Shown: positions 1 to 6,249, numbered from the stretch's first letter. The stretch is DNA of 7,798 bases from Comamonas sp. lk (GCA_945901215.1 CAMDKE010000121.1:1-7798); one strand, 5' to 3'. A program made the numbers and translations. Notes: a model not told the origin generated them from the sequence alone.

Positions 1-1002
1 GATTTTTTCGTCGCGCAGGGCTTCGAGCCGTTCTTTCATCACGCCCAAGGTGCCCGCAATGGCCAGCGAGCTGGAGGCCAGCAGCTTGCGCAGCACCAGT
101 TCGGTGAGATGGCGCTGGCGGCGGGGAATGGCGTAGCTGTCTTCGCGGCTCAGGTAGTCGCTGACGGCTTCGTAGAAGCGGTGTTCGTCGTCGGTGGAAC
201 GGAACTTTTGGGTAATGGCTTTGCGCTCGGTGTACAAGATGTACTCGGTCACGTCTTTGCGCAGGGTGCGTTTGCAAAAGCTGTCCAGGCGCTGGCGCAA
301 GCCTTCCAAGTCGCTGCCCGCGCCGGTGAACTGGCTTTTGAAGGCGTTGATGTCGCCAAAGATGCTGTCGTCGATCAGGGTCGATAGGCCGTACAGCTCC
401 AGGATGGAGTTTTGTAGCGGCGTGGCCGTGAGCAGCAGCTTGCGGCTGTCGCCCGTGGCCCAGCGGATGGCTTGGCCTGTTTTGTTGCTCTCGCGGTAGG
501 CGTTGCGCAGTTTGTGGGCTTCGTCAATAACCACCAGGTCCCAGGCCATAGACCGCACATCTTCTTTGATGCGGGTGGCGTAGGCGTACGACACGATAGC
601 CATGGTTTTTTGGCGCAGCGGGGCCAGGCCTTGGCGCTGGGCTTTGCGCCAGGTTTTGGCGTCCAGCACCACGGCGGGCAGGTTGAACTTTTCTTGCAGC
701 TCTAGCGCCCATTGCTTGCGCAGTGAGGCCGGGCAAATGACCAACAACTGGCGTTTGCGCTCGGCCCAGTATTGGCAAAGCACAATGCCGGCCTCAATAG
801 TTTTGCCCAAGCCCACCTCGTCAGCCAACAGCACCCCCTTGGACAGTGGCGAGCGCAGCGCAAACACCGCCGCCTCGATCTGGTGCGGGTTCAGGTCCAC
901 GCTGGCGTTGAACAGCGCTTGGCTCAAACGCTCCAACCCGCCGCCAGCGTGCTGGAGCGTGAGGTCATGCGCTATGTATTTGGCTTGGTGGGGCGTGAGC
1001 AA
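1..1002 (-). CDS. SNF2-family DEAD/DEAH-box helicase, N-terminal part (C-terminus beyond left edge)
   Basis: The minus-strand frame stays open to base 1 and gives 334 residues, so the C-terminus, including the second RecA-like lobe, is missing. Counted from a TTG at 1002, visible motifs are an NPHQ element (38-41), motif I DEVGLGKT (61-68), motif Ia around ICPASLRKQW (89-98), the DEAH box in VVIDEAHKLRN (157-167) and motif III LLTATPLQN (190-198). These define an ATP-dependent SNF2 translocase of the bacterial HepA-like group. RapA/HepA itself carries Tudor-like domains before the helicase core, and these are absent, so this is a different branch. The frame has no ATG or GTG between the upstream stop (1135-1137) and the helicase core. 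TTG 1002 is chosen because family members, as I recall them, begin with a similar LTPHQAKY segment. I see no Shine-Dalgarno before it. The role is unknown: DNA repair, transcription recycling or phage defence are possible. Confidence 0.87.
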   Translation of the reverse strand, partial: MLTPHQAKYIAHDLTLQHAGGGLERLSQALFNASVDLNPHQIEAAVFALRSPLSKGVLLADEVGLGKTIEAGIVLCQYWAERKRQLLVICPASLRKQWALELQEKFNLPAVVLDAKTWRKAQRQGLAPLRQKTMAIVSYAYATRIKEDVRSMAWDLVVIDEAHKLRNAYRESNKTGQAIRWATGDSRKLLLTATPLQNSILELYGLSTLIDDSIFGDINAFKSQFTGAGSDLEGLRQRLDSFCKRTLRKDVTEYILYTERKAITQKFRSTDDEHRFYEAVSDYLSREDSYAIPRRQRHLTELVLRKLLASSSLAIAGTLGVMKERLEALRDEKI

Positions 1003-1167
1003 GGCAGGTCGGCCCAGGGCCGTGGGAATGAATCGAAAAATACGTACATCGTAACGGTTATCGTTATTGAAACGAATAGCAAATAAAATTCCGTAGCCAT
1101 GCTGATTAGTTAAATGCGGCCAAAAGAGGCTGCTTTATGCGGGGGCAGGTAATGGATGCGACACCGC

Positions 1168-1204
1168 CGCAACAAACCACGCCTTTAAAAAAGTGTTTGT
1201 TGCG
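1168..1204. repeat. Perfect 10-bp inverted repeat upstream of the permease cluster
   Basis: CGCAACAAAC at 1168-1177 is the exact reverse complement of GTTTGTTGCG at 1195-1204, with a 17-bp spacer (1178-1194). Skipping one base on the left arm allows two more pairs. No T-run follows the structure on either strand, so it is not a standard intrinsic terminator. It lies about 80 bp before the permease start and about 165 bp from the helicase start, a sensible place for a regulator-binding site or a leader hairpin. No regulator gene is in the window, so the factor is unknown. Confidence 0.55.
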
Positions 1205-1271
1205 CCTTGTGAGTGTTGTGAACCGCAAAAAGCCCTGCCAAGCGGCAATGCATCCGCACCGCCCAAGCCGC

Positions 1272-1283
1272 TACAGTTGCCCC
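1272..1283 (+). promoter_or_regulatory. Possible -10 element for a near-leaderless permease transcript
   Basis: TACAGT (1272-1277) matches the TATAAT consensus at four of six positions and ends only six bases before the ATG at 1284. If it is a real -10 element, transcription would start at or next to the initiation codon. This would fit the lack of any purine-rich Shine-Dalgarno before that ATG. No good -35 hexamer is seen at the usual 16-18 bp spacing (TGCATC at 1249-1254 is poor), so the call is tentative. Confidence 0.25.
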
Positions 1284-2219
1284 ATGAATACCAAACAAGA
1301 AACCTTGGGGCTGTGGCTGGGCGTGCTGGGCGTGGCGATCTTTGCCGTTACCCTGCCCATGACGCGGTTGGCCACTGGAACGGCTGAAGACCCGCAGCTC
1401 TCGGCCTGGTTTATTACCTTTGCCCGGGCGGCGCTGGCCGGGGGCTTGTCCATTGTGTTTTTGCTCGTCACCCGCTCGCCCTGGCCTTTGTCCACCCAGC
1501 GCCTGCCGCTGATGATGGCGGTGTTGGGCAACGTCATAGGGTTTCCGCTTTTGCTCGGTTTGGCGCTTCGCCAAGTCACGTCCGGGCACGCGGCGGTGTT
1601 TACCGCTTTGCTGCCGCTGGCCACGGCTGCCATGTCCGCCTGGGTCCTGCACCAGCGGGCGCGCCTTGGGTTTTGGCTGTGTGCGGGCGCGGGCGCTTTG
1701 CTGGTTGTGGCGTTTTCTGTGTTGCGTGCCCACCAGCACGGCCAGGGCTTTGGTCTGGAGTGGGCGGATTTGCTGTTGTTGGCCGCCATTGCATGGGCAG
1801 CTGTGGGCTATGTGTATGGCGCGCAGGTGACGCCCGCGCTGGGCGCCGAGCGGGTGATTTGCTGGGTGTGCGTGATGGCGCTGCCGCTGACCGTGCCCGG
1901 CACGCTCTTGTATTGGCCTGAGCAACCCATCCGCGCCGCCTCGTGGCTGGCGCTGGGCTATGTGGGCGTGTTTTCCATGTGGGCTGGGTTTTTTGCCTGG
2001 TTTCGCGGTCTGGCCCTGGGCGGCGCGCTGCGCGTGAGCCAGGTGCAATTGCTTCAGCCATTCTTGAGCATTTTGGCCGCCGTACCGGTGTTGGGCGAGC
2101 CGCTGGAGGCGATGACCCTGGGCTTTGCCCTGGCCGTGGTGGTGGTGGTGTTCTTGGGCAAGCGTTTTTCTGCGGGGCCGGTGGCGGTGGCACCCGCACA
2201 GATAACGAGTCGTCCATGA
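1284..2219 (+). CDS. EamA/DMT-superfamily permease (RhaT/YdcZ-type drug/metabolite transporter)
   Basis: The product is 311 residues, the usual length for this ten-helix inner-membrane family of two EamA repeats (roughly residues 9-140 and 160-295). Long hydrophobic stretches separated by short basic or polar loops run along its length, starting with the helix at about 8-26 (LGLWLGVLGVAIF). The first repeat ends with the typical TSGHAAVFTALLPLATA segment, and the second ends with a LLQPFLSILAAVPVLGEPL segment before a last valine-rich helix. EamA proteins generally export amino acids or other small metabolites, but the substrate here is not predictable. The start at 1284 is chosen because the family-like sequence begins there; an in-frame ATG at 1137 has a better Shine-Dalgarno. 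Its TGA overlaps the next gene's ATG by four bases, so translation is probably coupled. Confidence 0.9.
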   Translation: MNTKQETLGLWLGVLGVAIFAVTLPMTRLATGTAEDPQLSAWFITFARAALAGGLSIVFLLVTRSPWPLSTQRLPLMMAVLGNVIGFPLLLGLALRQVTSGHAAVFTALLPLATAAMSAWVLHQRARLGFWLCAGAGALLVVAFSVLRAHQHGQGFGLEWADLLLLAAIAWAAVGYVYGAQVTPALGAERVICWVCVMALPLTVPGTLLYWPEQPIRAASWLALGYVGVFSMWAGFFAWFRGLALGGALRVSQVQLLQPFLSILAAVPVLGEPLEAMTLGFALAVVVVVFLGKRFSAGPVAVAPAQITSRP

Positions 2220-2566
2220 TCTCTGCGGCCTTCATTTTTGAGCCCGGCACCTACGACGCGCGCTTTTTGGCCCTGGACGCCAAGATCGAAGCCGCGGCCG
2301 TGGCAACCCCCGGCTACCTTGGGCGCGAGACCTGGCAAAGTGAAGACGGTCGGCTGTTTAACGCAACCTACTATTGGGCGGACATGGACTCCCTCAAAAC
2401 CTTTAGCGGCAACACGGATCACCTGGACGCCAAGCGCGACTACAAGCTTTGGTACAAAGGCTTTCACATCGTCGTCTCCCAGGTGCTGCGCGCTTATGGC
2501 GATGGCAGTTTGGAGCACATCACCGCCAGCGCAGCGCACCCGGCTGCAACCCACAGCACAACATGA
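2216..2566 (+). CDS. Small ABM-like (antibiotic biosynthesis monooxygenase / dimeric alpha/beta barrel) protein
   Basis: The product is 116 soluble residues with no signal peptide or membrane helix. A hydrophobic beta strand at the start (AAFIFEPG, 4-11), a helix (about 14-30), the PGYLGRETW turn-strand (32-40), a second strand NATYYW (49-54), then MDSLKTFS and a DHLDAKRDY helix (57-76), and a last strand FHIVVSQVL (83-91) match the ferredoxin-like order of ABM/DUF1330-type proteins. These act as dimers, as cofactor-free oxygenases, isomerases or heme-binding proteins; the true activity is unknown. The last 25 residues are alanine- and threonine-rich and probably disordered. Start and stop overlap the two neighbours by four bases each (ATGA), with only a weak ribosome-binding site, so it is probably translated by coupling and works with the permease and PhzF protein. 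Confidence 0.75.
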   Translation: MISAAFIFEPGTYDARFLALDAKIEAAAVATPGYLGRETWQSEDGRLFNATYYWADMDSLKTFSGNTDHLDAKRDYKLWYKGFHIVVSQVLRAYGDGSLEHITASAAHPAATHSTT

Positions 2567-3540
2567 TCCAACGCCCGTTTAAACAAGTCGACGTCTTCAC
2601 CGCCAAGCCTTACCTGGGCAACGCGCTGGCCGTGGTGTTGGACGGCTGCGGTTTGACGGACGCGCAAATGCAAGACTTTGCCCGCTGGACCAACCTATCT
2701 GAGACCACTTTTCTGCTGCCGCCCAGCCCCGAGGCCGCTGTTGCTGGGGCCGATTACCAGGTGCGCATCTTCGCCCCCGGCTATGAGATGCCCTTTGCCG
2801 GGCACCCCACGCTGGGCAGTTGCCACGCCTGGCTGCAGGCCGGTGGCGAGCCGCGCAACCCGGCGCGTGTGGTGCAGCAGTGCAAGGCAGGCCTGGTGGC
2901 CATTAGCCGCGCGCCCAATGCGGCGTCACCCGGTGGCCAGCGCCTGGCCTTTGCCGCCCCACCGCTGGTGCGCCGCGCGCCCACGCCCGATGCGGTTGCT
3001 GCGCTGGCCGCCGCCCTGGGCTTGCAGCATCGCCAGATTGTGGCGGCCCAGCACCTGTGCAACGGCCCCCAGCATTTCGGCTTTTTGGTGGACGACGCTG
3101 CTACCGTGCTGGCGCTACAGCCCGACCTGGCGGCGCTGGCGCGGCTGATGCCGCAGATTGGCATGACCGGCGTGGGCCTGGCGGCGGTGGCTGACGCGCC
3201 ATCGGCGCCGGGTCTGATTGGGCGTTCGAATCGTGAGGCGCGGGCGTTTGGCTCTCAAAAGGCGCATGCGCAATTGATTGAGGTGGAAGAGCCCTCAGTC
3301 GAAGTACGTTTCTTTTTCAGCACCGGGCAGCAGATCACCGAAGACCCGGTCACTGGCAGCTTCAACGCCAGCCTGGCGCAGTGGCTGATCGCCGAGGGCC
3401 ACGCGCCGAAAACCTACACCGCCGCGCAAGGCAGTTGCGTGGGCGTCGAGGGCCGGGTGCACATCGCCCAAGATGCCGCCGGGCAGGTCTGGGTGGGGGG
3501 CGACGTACTTACTTGCGTGGACGGGCAGGTTTTGCTGTAG
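2563..3540 (+). CDS. PhzF-family isomerase/epimerase
   Basis: The product is 325 residues, slightly longer than typical PhzF-fold proteins (about 260-300). Diagnostic elements are QVDVFTAKPYLGNALAVV near the start (8-25), NLSET (44-48) with the candidate catalytic glutamate Glu47, the PFAGHPT loop (77-83), and EDPVTGS (260-266) before a second-lobe helix. The order fits the two-lobed diaminopimelate-epimerase-like fold. The family catalyses proton shuffling: PhzF isomerises a phenazine precursor, while most relatives have unknown substrates. No other phenazine genes are present, so a phenazine role is unlikely. Residues about 205-235, including a polar GRSNREARAFGSQK stretch, look like a subfamily insertion. 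The start at 2563 overlaps the upstream stop (ATGA) and has no Shine-Dalgarno of its own; an in-frame ATG at 2449 would lie inside the previous gene and encodes no family sequence. Confidence 0.9.
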   Translation: MIQRPFKQVDVFTAKPYLGNALAVVLDGCGLTDAQMQDFARWTNLSETTFLLPPSPEAAVAGADYQVRIFAPGYEMPFAGHPTLGSCHAWLQAGGEPRNPARVVQQCKAGLVAISRAPNAASPGGQRLAFAAPPLVRRAPTPDAVAALAAALGLQHRQIVAAQHLCNGPQHFGFLVDDAATVLALQPDLAALARLMPQIGMTGVGLAAVADAPSAPGLIGRSNREARAFGSQKAHAQLIEVEEPSVEVRFFFSTGQQITEDPVTGSFNASLAQWLIAEGHAPKTYTAAQGSCVGVEGRVHIAQDAAGQVWVGGDVLTCVDGQVLL

Positions 3541-3551
3541 GCTTCCTACAG
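3535..3551 (+). other. Perfect 7-bp hairpin covering the PhzF-family stop codon
   Basis: CTGTAGG (3535-3541) and CCTACAG (3545-3551) are exact reverse complements around a 3-base CTT loop. The TAG stop (3538-3540) lies in the left arm. No T-run follows on the plus strand (the next bases are AACATAACCC), so it does not meet the intrinsic-terminator pattern. It may be an RNA-stabilising 3' hairpin, a weak attenuator before the downstream aldolase gene, or chance. Confidence 0.4.
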
Positions 3552-3603
3552 AACATAACCCAAACGCCAAACCGTTATGCCATCTTCAGATTGAAAGAAT
3601 CCG

Positions 3604-4332
3604 ATGCAAAACCGCCACTCCGCCGACTACCAATCCCCCTCCGTCGCACGCCTGCGCGCCGACCTGGCGCTGGCGCTGCGCGCCGCCGCCTACCACGGCC
3701 TGGGAGAGGGTGTATGCAACCACTTCAGCGTCCAGCTGCCCGACGACAGCGGGCGCTTTTTGCTCAACCCGCAGGGCTTGCTGTGGAGTGAAGTCGGGGT
3801 CGACGACATTGTTTTGGTGGATGCGGATGGCGCCGTGCTGGCCGGGCACCATCCGGTGGAGTCCAGCGCCATGTTCATCCACGCCGCAGTGCACCGCATT
3901 TGCCGCCAGGCCTGCGTGCTGCACACCCACATGCCCTATGCCACCGCACTGACGCTGACCCAGGCGCGCGCGCTCGATACCACCTTGTCGCAAAACGCCA
4001 TGCGCTTTCATGGCCGAGTGGCCATTGACGCGCACTACAACGGCCTCGCCCTGGACGCCAGCGAGGGCGCGCGCATCGCCACCGCGATGGGGGACGCCGA
4101 AGTCGCCTTCCTGGGCAACCACGGCGTGGTGGTCTGCGGCCAGCGCATGGACTACGCCTATGACGATCTGTACTACCTGGAGCGCGCCTGCACGGCCCAG
4201 GTGCTGGCCCAGTCCACCGGCATCCCGCTGGTGCCCGTGGCCCCTGATGTAGCGGCCCTGGTGGCGAAGCAAGCGCTCACTGAGCGCTTGCAGAGCGAGT
4301 TGTTTTTTGAGGCGCTGCGGCGCACTTTGTAA
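3604..4332 (+). CDS. Class II aldolase/adducin-family protein
   Basis: The product is 242 residues, a single class II aldolase/adducin domain with no signal peptide. Visible hallmarks are EGVCNHFSVQ (35-44, the substrate-loop asparagine region), LLNPQGLLW (53-61), the HTH zinc pair His107 and His109 in VLHTHMPYA, and the third histidine His173 in FLGNHGVVV. Aldolases such as FucA have a glutamate in an SSE motif before this. Here the equivalent stretch reads HPVESSAMFIH (83-93), with Glu85 on the other side of the serines, as in non-aldolase members of the family. It may therefore be a lyase, decarboxylase or dehydratase of an unknown hydroxylated substrate. It starts 63 bp after the PhzF gene with only a weak purine-rich site (GAAAGAA), so operon membership is plausible but unproven. 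It is convergent with yggS, 16 bp away. Confidence 0.9.
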   Translation: MQNRHSADYQSPSVARLRADLALALRAAAYHGLGEGVCNHFSVQLPDDSGRFLLNPQGLLWSEVGVDDIVLVDADGAVLAGHHPVESSAMFIHAAVHRICRQACVLHTHMPYATALTLTQARALDTTLSQNAMRFHGRVAIDAHYNGLALDASEGARIATAMGDAEVAFLGNHGVVVCGQRMDYAYDDLYYLERACTAQVLAQSTGIPLVPVAPDVAALVAKQALTERLQSELFFEALRRTL

Positions 4333-4348
4333 GGCCGCTGCGCTCGCA

Positions 4349-5074
4349 TCACAACCCAGTCTGTTGGGAAGCCGGTGGTGTAGCTGCCTCTCGGACAGCG
4401 CGCCCGCCAAAAATCGCCGACCCCACGCGCACCAAGGTGCTGCCCGCCTGTACGGCCGCCTCCAGGTCCGCGCTCATGCCCATGGACAGGGTGTCAAGCG
4501 GCAGACCGGTGGCCCGAAGCTGATCGAACAGCGCCTTGGCGCGTTGGTGTACTTTTAAGGTGGCGGCAAAGTCGGGCGTGGGCTCGGGGATGGTCATGAT
4601 GCCGCGCAGACGCAGCCCCGGCAGCGTCACTACCGCCTGAGCCAGGGCCAGCGCGTCCTCGGGCGCCACCCCAGCCTTGGTGGGCCCACCGTCGATATTG
4701 ACCTGGATACACACATTGAGCGGTGGCAGGGTGGATGGCCGCTGCTCGCTCAGGCGCTGTGCAATTTTCAGGCGGTCTACCGAGTGCACCCAGTCAAAGT
4801 GCTCGGCTACCGGACGGGTTTTGTTGCTTTGCAGGGGGCCAATGCAGTGCCAGGTTAAGCCCAGGTGGGCCAGGGCGGTGATTTTGTCCACGCCTTCTTG
4901 GATGTAATTCTCGCCAAAGTCCCGCTGCCCGCAGGCAGCGGCCTGTGCCACGGCCTCGGGGGGGAAGGTTTTGGAGACGGCGAGCAACTGCACCCCGTTT
5001 TGCGCGCGTCCGGCGTTTTGACAGGCCTGGGCGATGCGTGTGTGGATAAGTTCCAAATTGGTTTCAATTGCCAT
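4349..5074 (-). CDS. yggS: YggS/PLPBP-family pyridoxal 5'-phosphate homeostasis protein
   Basis: The product is 241 residues, close to the family's usual 230-ish. It is a single-domain, TIM-barrel, PLP-binding protein of the alanine-racemase N-terminal fold that buffers cytosolic PLP and has no known enzymatic activity. PLP would be held by Lys35 in LLAVSKTF (30-37). Other family marks are FGENYIQE (53-60), WHCIGPLQSNK (75-85), a GIMTIPEP segment, SMGMSADLEAAV (197-208) and VRVGSAIFG (215-223). The frame remains open 34 codons further upstream, but the family sequence begins at MAIETNLELI, so ATG 5074 is preferred even though no clear Shine-Dalgarno precedes it. Its 5' end is 87 bp from pilT and divergent, so both genes' promoters share that gap. 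YggS next to pilus or proC genes is a common bacterial arrangement. Confidence 0.95.
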   Translation of the reverse strand: MAIETNLELIHTRIAQACQNAGRAQNGVQLLAVSKTFPPEAVAQAAACGQRDFGENYIQEGVDKITALAHLGLTWHCIGPLQSNKTRPVAEHFDWVHSVDRLKIAQRLSEQRPSTLPPLNVCIQVNIDGGPTKAGVAPEDALALAQAVVTLPGLRLRGIMTIPEPTPDFAATLKVHQRAKALFDQLRATGLPLDTLSMGMSADLEAAVQAGSTLVRVGSAIFGGRAVREAATPPASQQTGL

Positions 5075-5093
5075 AGTGATTCGTAGTGATAAT
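5074..5093. promoter_or_regulatory. TAGTGAT direct repeat and possible -10 in the yggS/pilT divergent promoter
   Basis: TAGTGAT occurs at 5074-5080 and again at 5084-5090, exactly 10 bp apart, about one helical turn, so both copies would face the same side of the DNA. The second copy runs into GATAAT (5088-5093), five of six matches to TATAAT on the plus strand, which could be the pilT -10 element with a leader of about 60 bases. No good -35 is found at standard spacing. On the minus strand, TTGCCC, 17 bp, TATCAC is a weak candidate pair for yggS that overlaps the same repeat. Confidence 0.3.
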
Positions 5094-5161
5094 GCAACGC
5101 GGCCTACCGGGCAAGCGTATTTTTGGGCCGGGTGCTGGTTCAAATGGAAAGGAATTTTTTC

Positions 5162-6205
5162 GTGGATATTGCTCAATTACTGGCTTTTTGTGTCAAAAGC
5201 AAGGCCTCGGACCTGCACCTCTCCGCCGGATTGCCGCCCATGTTACGGGTCCACGGCGATGTGCGCCGGCTCAACTTGCCTGCACTGACCCACAAGGAGG
5301 TGCACGGCATGGTCTACGACATCATGACCGACTCCCAACGCAAACGCTACGAAGAGGCTTTGGAGATCGACTTTTCATTTGAAATTGAGCGCCTGTCGCG
5401 CTTTCGGGTCAATGCCTTTAACCACATGCGCGGCGCTGGTGCGGTGTTTCGAACCATCCCCAACAAGATTTTGACTTTGTTCGAACTGGGTGCACCAGCC
5501 ATTTTTTCGGATTTAGCGCTCAGGCCGCGCGGCCTGGTGTTGGTGACTGGCCCCACCGGGTCTGGCAAATCCACCACCTTGGCAGCCATGGTCAACCACT
5601 TCAATGAAAACCGCAACGGCCATATCTTGACCATCGAGGACCCGGTAGAGTTTGTGCACGAGCCTAAAAACTGCCTCATCAACCAGCGCGAAGTCGGGCC
5701 CCATACCCACGGGTTTTCGGATGCCTTGCGGTCTGCGCTGCGGGAGGACCCGGATGTGATTTTGGTGGGTGAGCTGCGCGACCTGGAGACCATCCGGCTG
5801 GCTATGACGGCCTCCGAAACCGGACATTTGGTATTTGGCACCTTGCATACCTCGAGCGCGGCCAAGACCATTGACCGGATCATTGATGTGTTTCCTGGCC
5901 ACGAAAAAGACATGCTGCGCACCATGCTGTCGGAGTCGCTGCAAGCGGTGATATCCCAAACCCTGTGTAAAAACCTCGCGGGTGATGGGCGCTTGGCAGC
6001 GCATGAAATCCTGGTCGGAACCAATGCAGTGCGCAACCTGATCCGCGAGTCCAAGGTGGCTCAAATCTACTCGGCCATACAGACCGGAAACAACGTGGGC
6101 ATGCAAACACTGGACCAAAACCTGCTTGATCTCGTGCGTGCCAAGCGCATAAGCCCGGCAGAGGCGCGTGCGAATGCCAAAACGCCAGAAAACTTCCCCG
6201 GCTAA
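5162..6205 (+). CDS. pilT: PilT, type IV pilus retraction ATPase
   Basis: The product is 347 residues, the standard PilT length. PilT is a hexameric cytoplasmic ATPase at the pilus base that drives pilin disassembly and retraction, needed for twitching motility and DNA uptake. The N-terminal PAS-like domain carries ASDLHLSAGLPP (15-26). The ATPase core has Walker A GPTGSGKST (130-138, Lys136), the Asp box IEDPVEF with Glu163, Walker B VGELRD with Glu204, the His box with His222 and His229, and the retraction-specific AIRNLIRE element, here AVRNLIRE (289-296). The start is GTG 5162: family proteins begin DI-QLLAF, and AAAGGAA lies just upstream. An in-frame ATG at 5123 would add 13 non-family residues. 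pilU follows 44 bp downstream, so the two are probably one operon. Confidence 0.97.
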   Translation: MDIAQLLAFCVKSKASDLHLSAGLPPMLRVHGDVRRLNLPALTHKEVHGMVYDIMTDSQRKRYEEALEIDFSFEIERLSRFRVNAFNHMRGAGAVFRTIPNKILTLFELGAPAIFSDLALRPRGLVLVTGPTGSGKSTTLAAMVNHFNENRNGHILTIEDPVEFVHEPKNCLINQREVGPHTHGFSDALRSALREDPDVILVGELRDLETIRLAMTASETGHLVFGTLHTSSAAKTIDRIIDVFPGHEKDMLRTMLSESLQAVISQTLCKNLAGDGRLAAHEILVGTNAVRNLIRESKVAQIYSAIQTGNNVGMQTLDQNLLDLVRAKRISPAEARANAKTPENFPG

Positions 6206-6235
6206 GGGCCCACGGGGGTCCGCGAATGTTTTTTT
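6206..6235 (+). terminator. Weak terminator-like hairpin between pilT and pilU
   Basis: GGGCCC (6206-6211) pairs with GGGTCC (6216-6221), five GC pairs and one G-U, around an ACGG loop. Seven bases later comes a run of seven Ts (6229-6235), which ends directly at the pilU Shine-Dalgarno AGGAG (6236-6240). The gap between stem and T-run makes efficient intrinsic termination unlikely. It may lower readthrough so that pilU is made at a different level from pilT, or the T-run may be a U-rich translation enhancer. Confidence 0.3.
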
Positions 6236-6249
6236 AGGAGCACAACACC

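Larger units (their letters stand above)
1003..1283. other. Divergent intergenic region between helicase and permease genes
   Basis: This 281-bp stretch separates the leftward helicase gene from the rightward permease gene and should hold both promoters. By direct count, bases 1021-1140 contain 47 G+C of 120 (39%), visibly lower than the flanking genes. It carries a 10-bp inverted repeat (1168-1204) and a smaller one, TAACG-N5-CGTTA (1052-1066). I see no convincing -35/-10 pair, tRNA or riboswitch. An ATG at 1137 preceded by AGAGG (1125-1129) is in frame with the permease and would add 49 residues. That extension is basic and proline-containing and does not look like an EamA N-terminus, so I treat it as non-coding, with some doubt. 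Confidence 0.6.

Noticed and set aside
1052..1066. Possible Fur or similar metal-regulator box
   Set aside because: The sequence has the right palindromic feel but does not match the Fur (GATAATGATAATCATTATC) or Zur consensus well enough to call.
602..1086. Overlapping plus-strand frames opposite the helicase
   Set aside because: The minus-strand frame carries all SNF2 motifs in order; the plus-strand translations are low-complexity shadows with no family resemblance.
1185..2048. Long open frame of 287 codons on the minus strand inside the permease gene
   Set aside because: Its translation is rich in Q, R, H and G with no recognisable fold, and it is exactly opposite a convincing ten-helix permease; typical of antisense frames in GC-rich DNA.
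2563..3540. Phenazine biosynthesis locus
   Set aside because: Only the PhzF fold is present; no PhzA/B, C, D, E or G gene is near, and most PhzF-fold proteins have no link to phenazines.
3586..4410. 274-codon minus-strand frame across the aldolase-type gene
   Set aside because: It has no motifs and lies opposite a gene with intact zinc-ligand histidines and the full family length.
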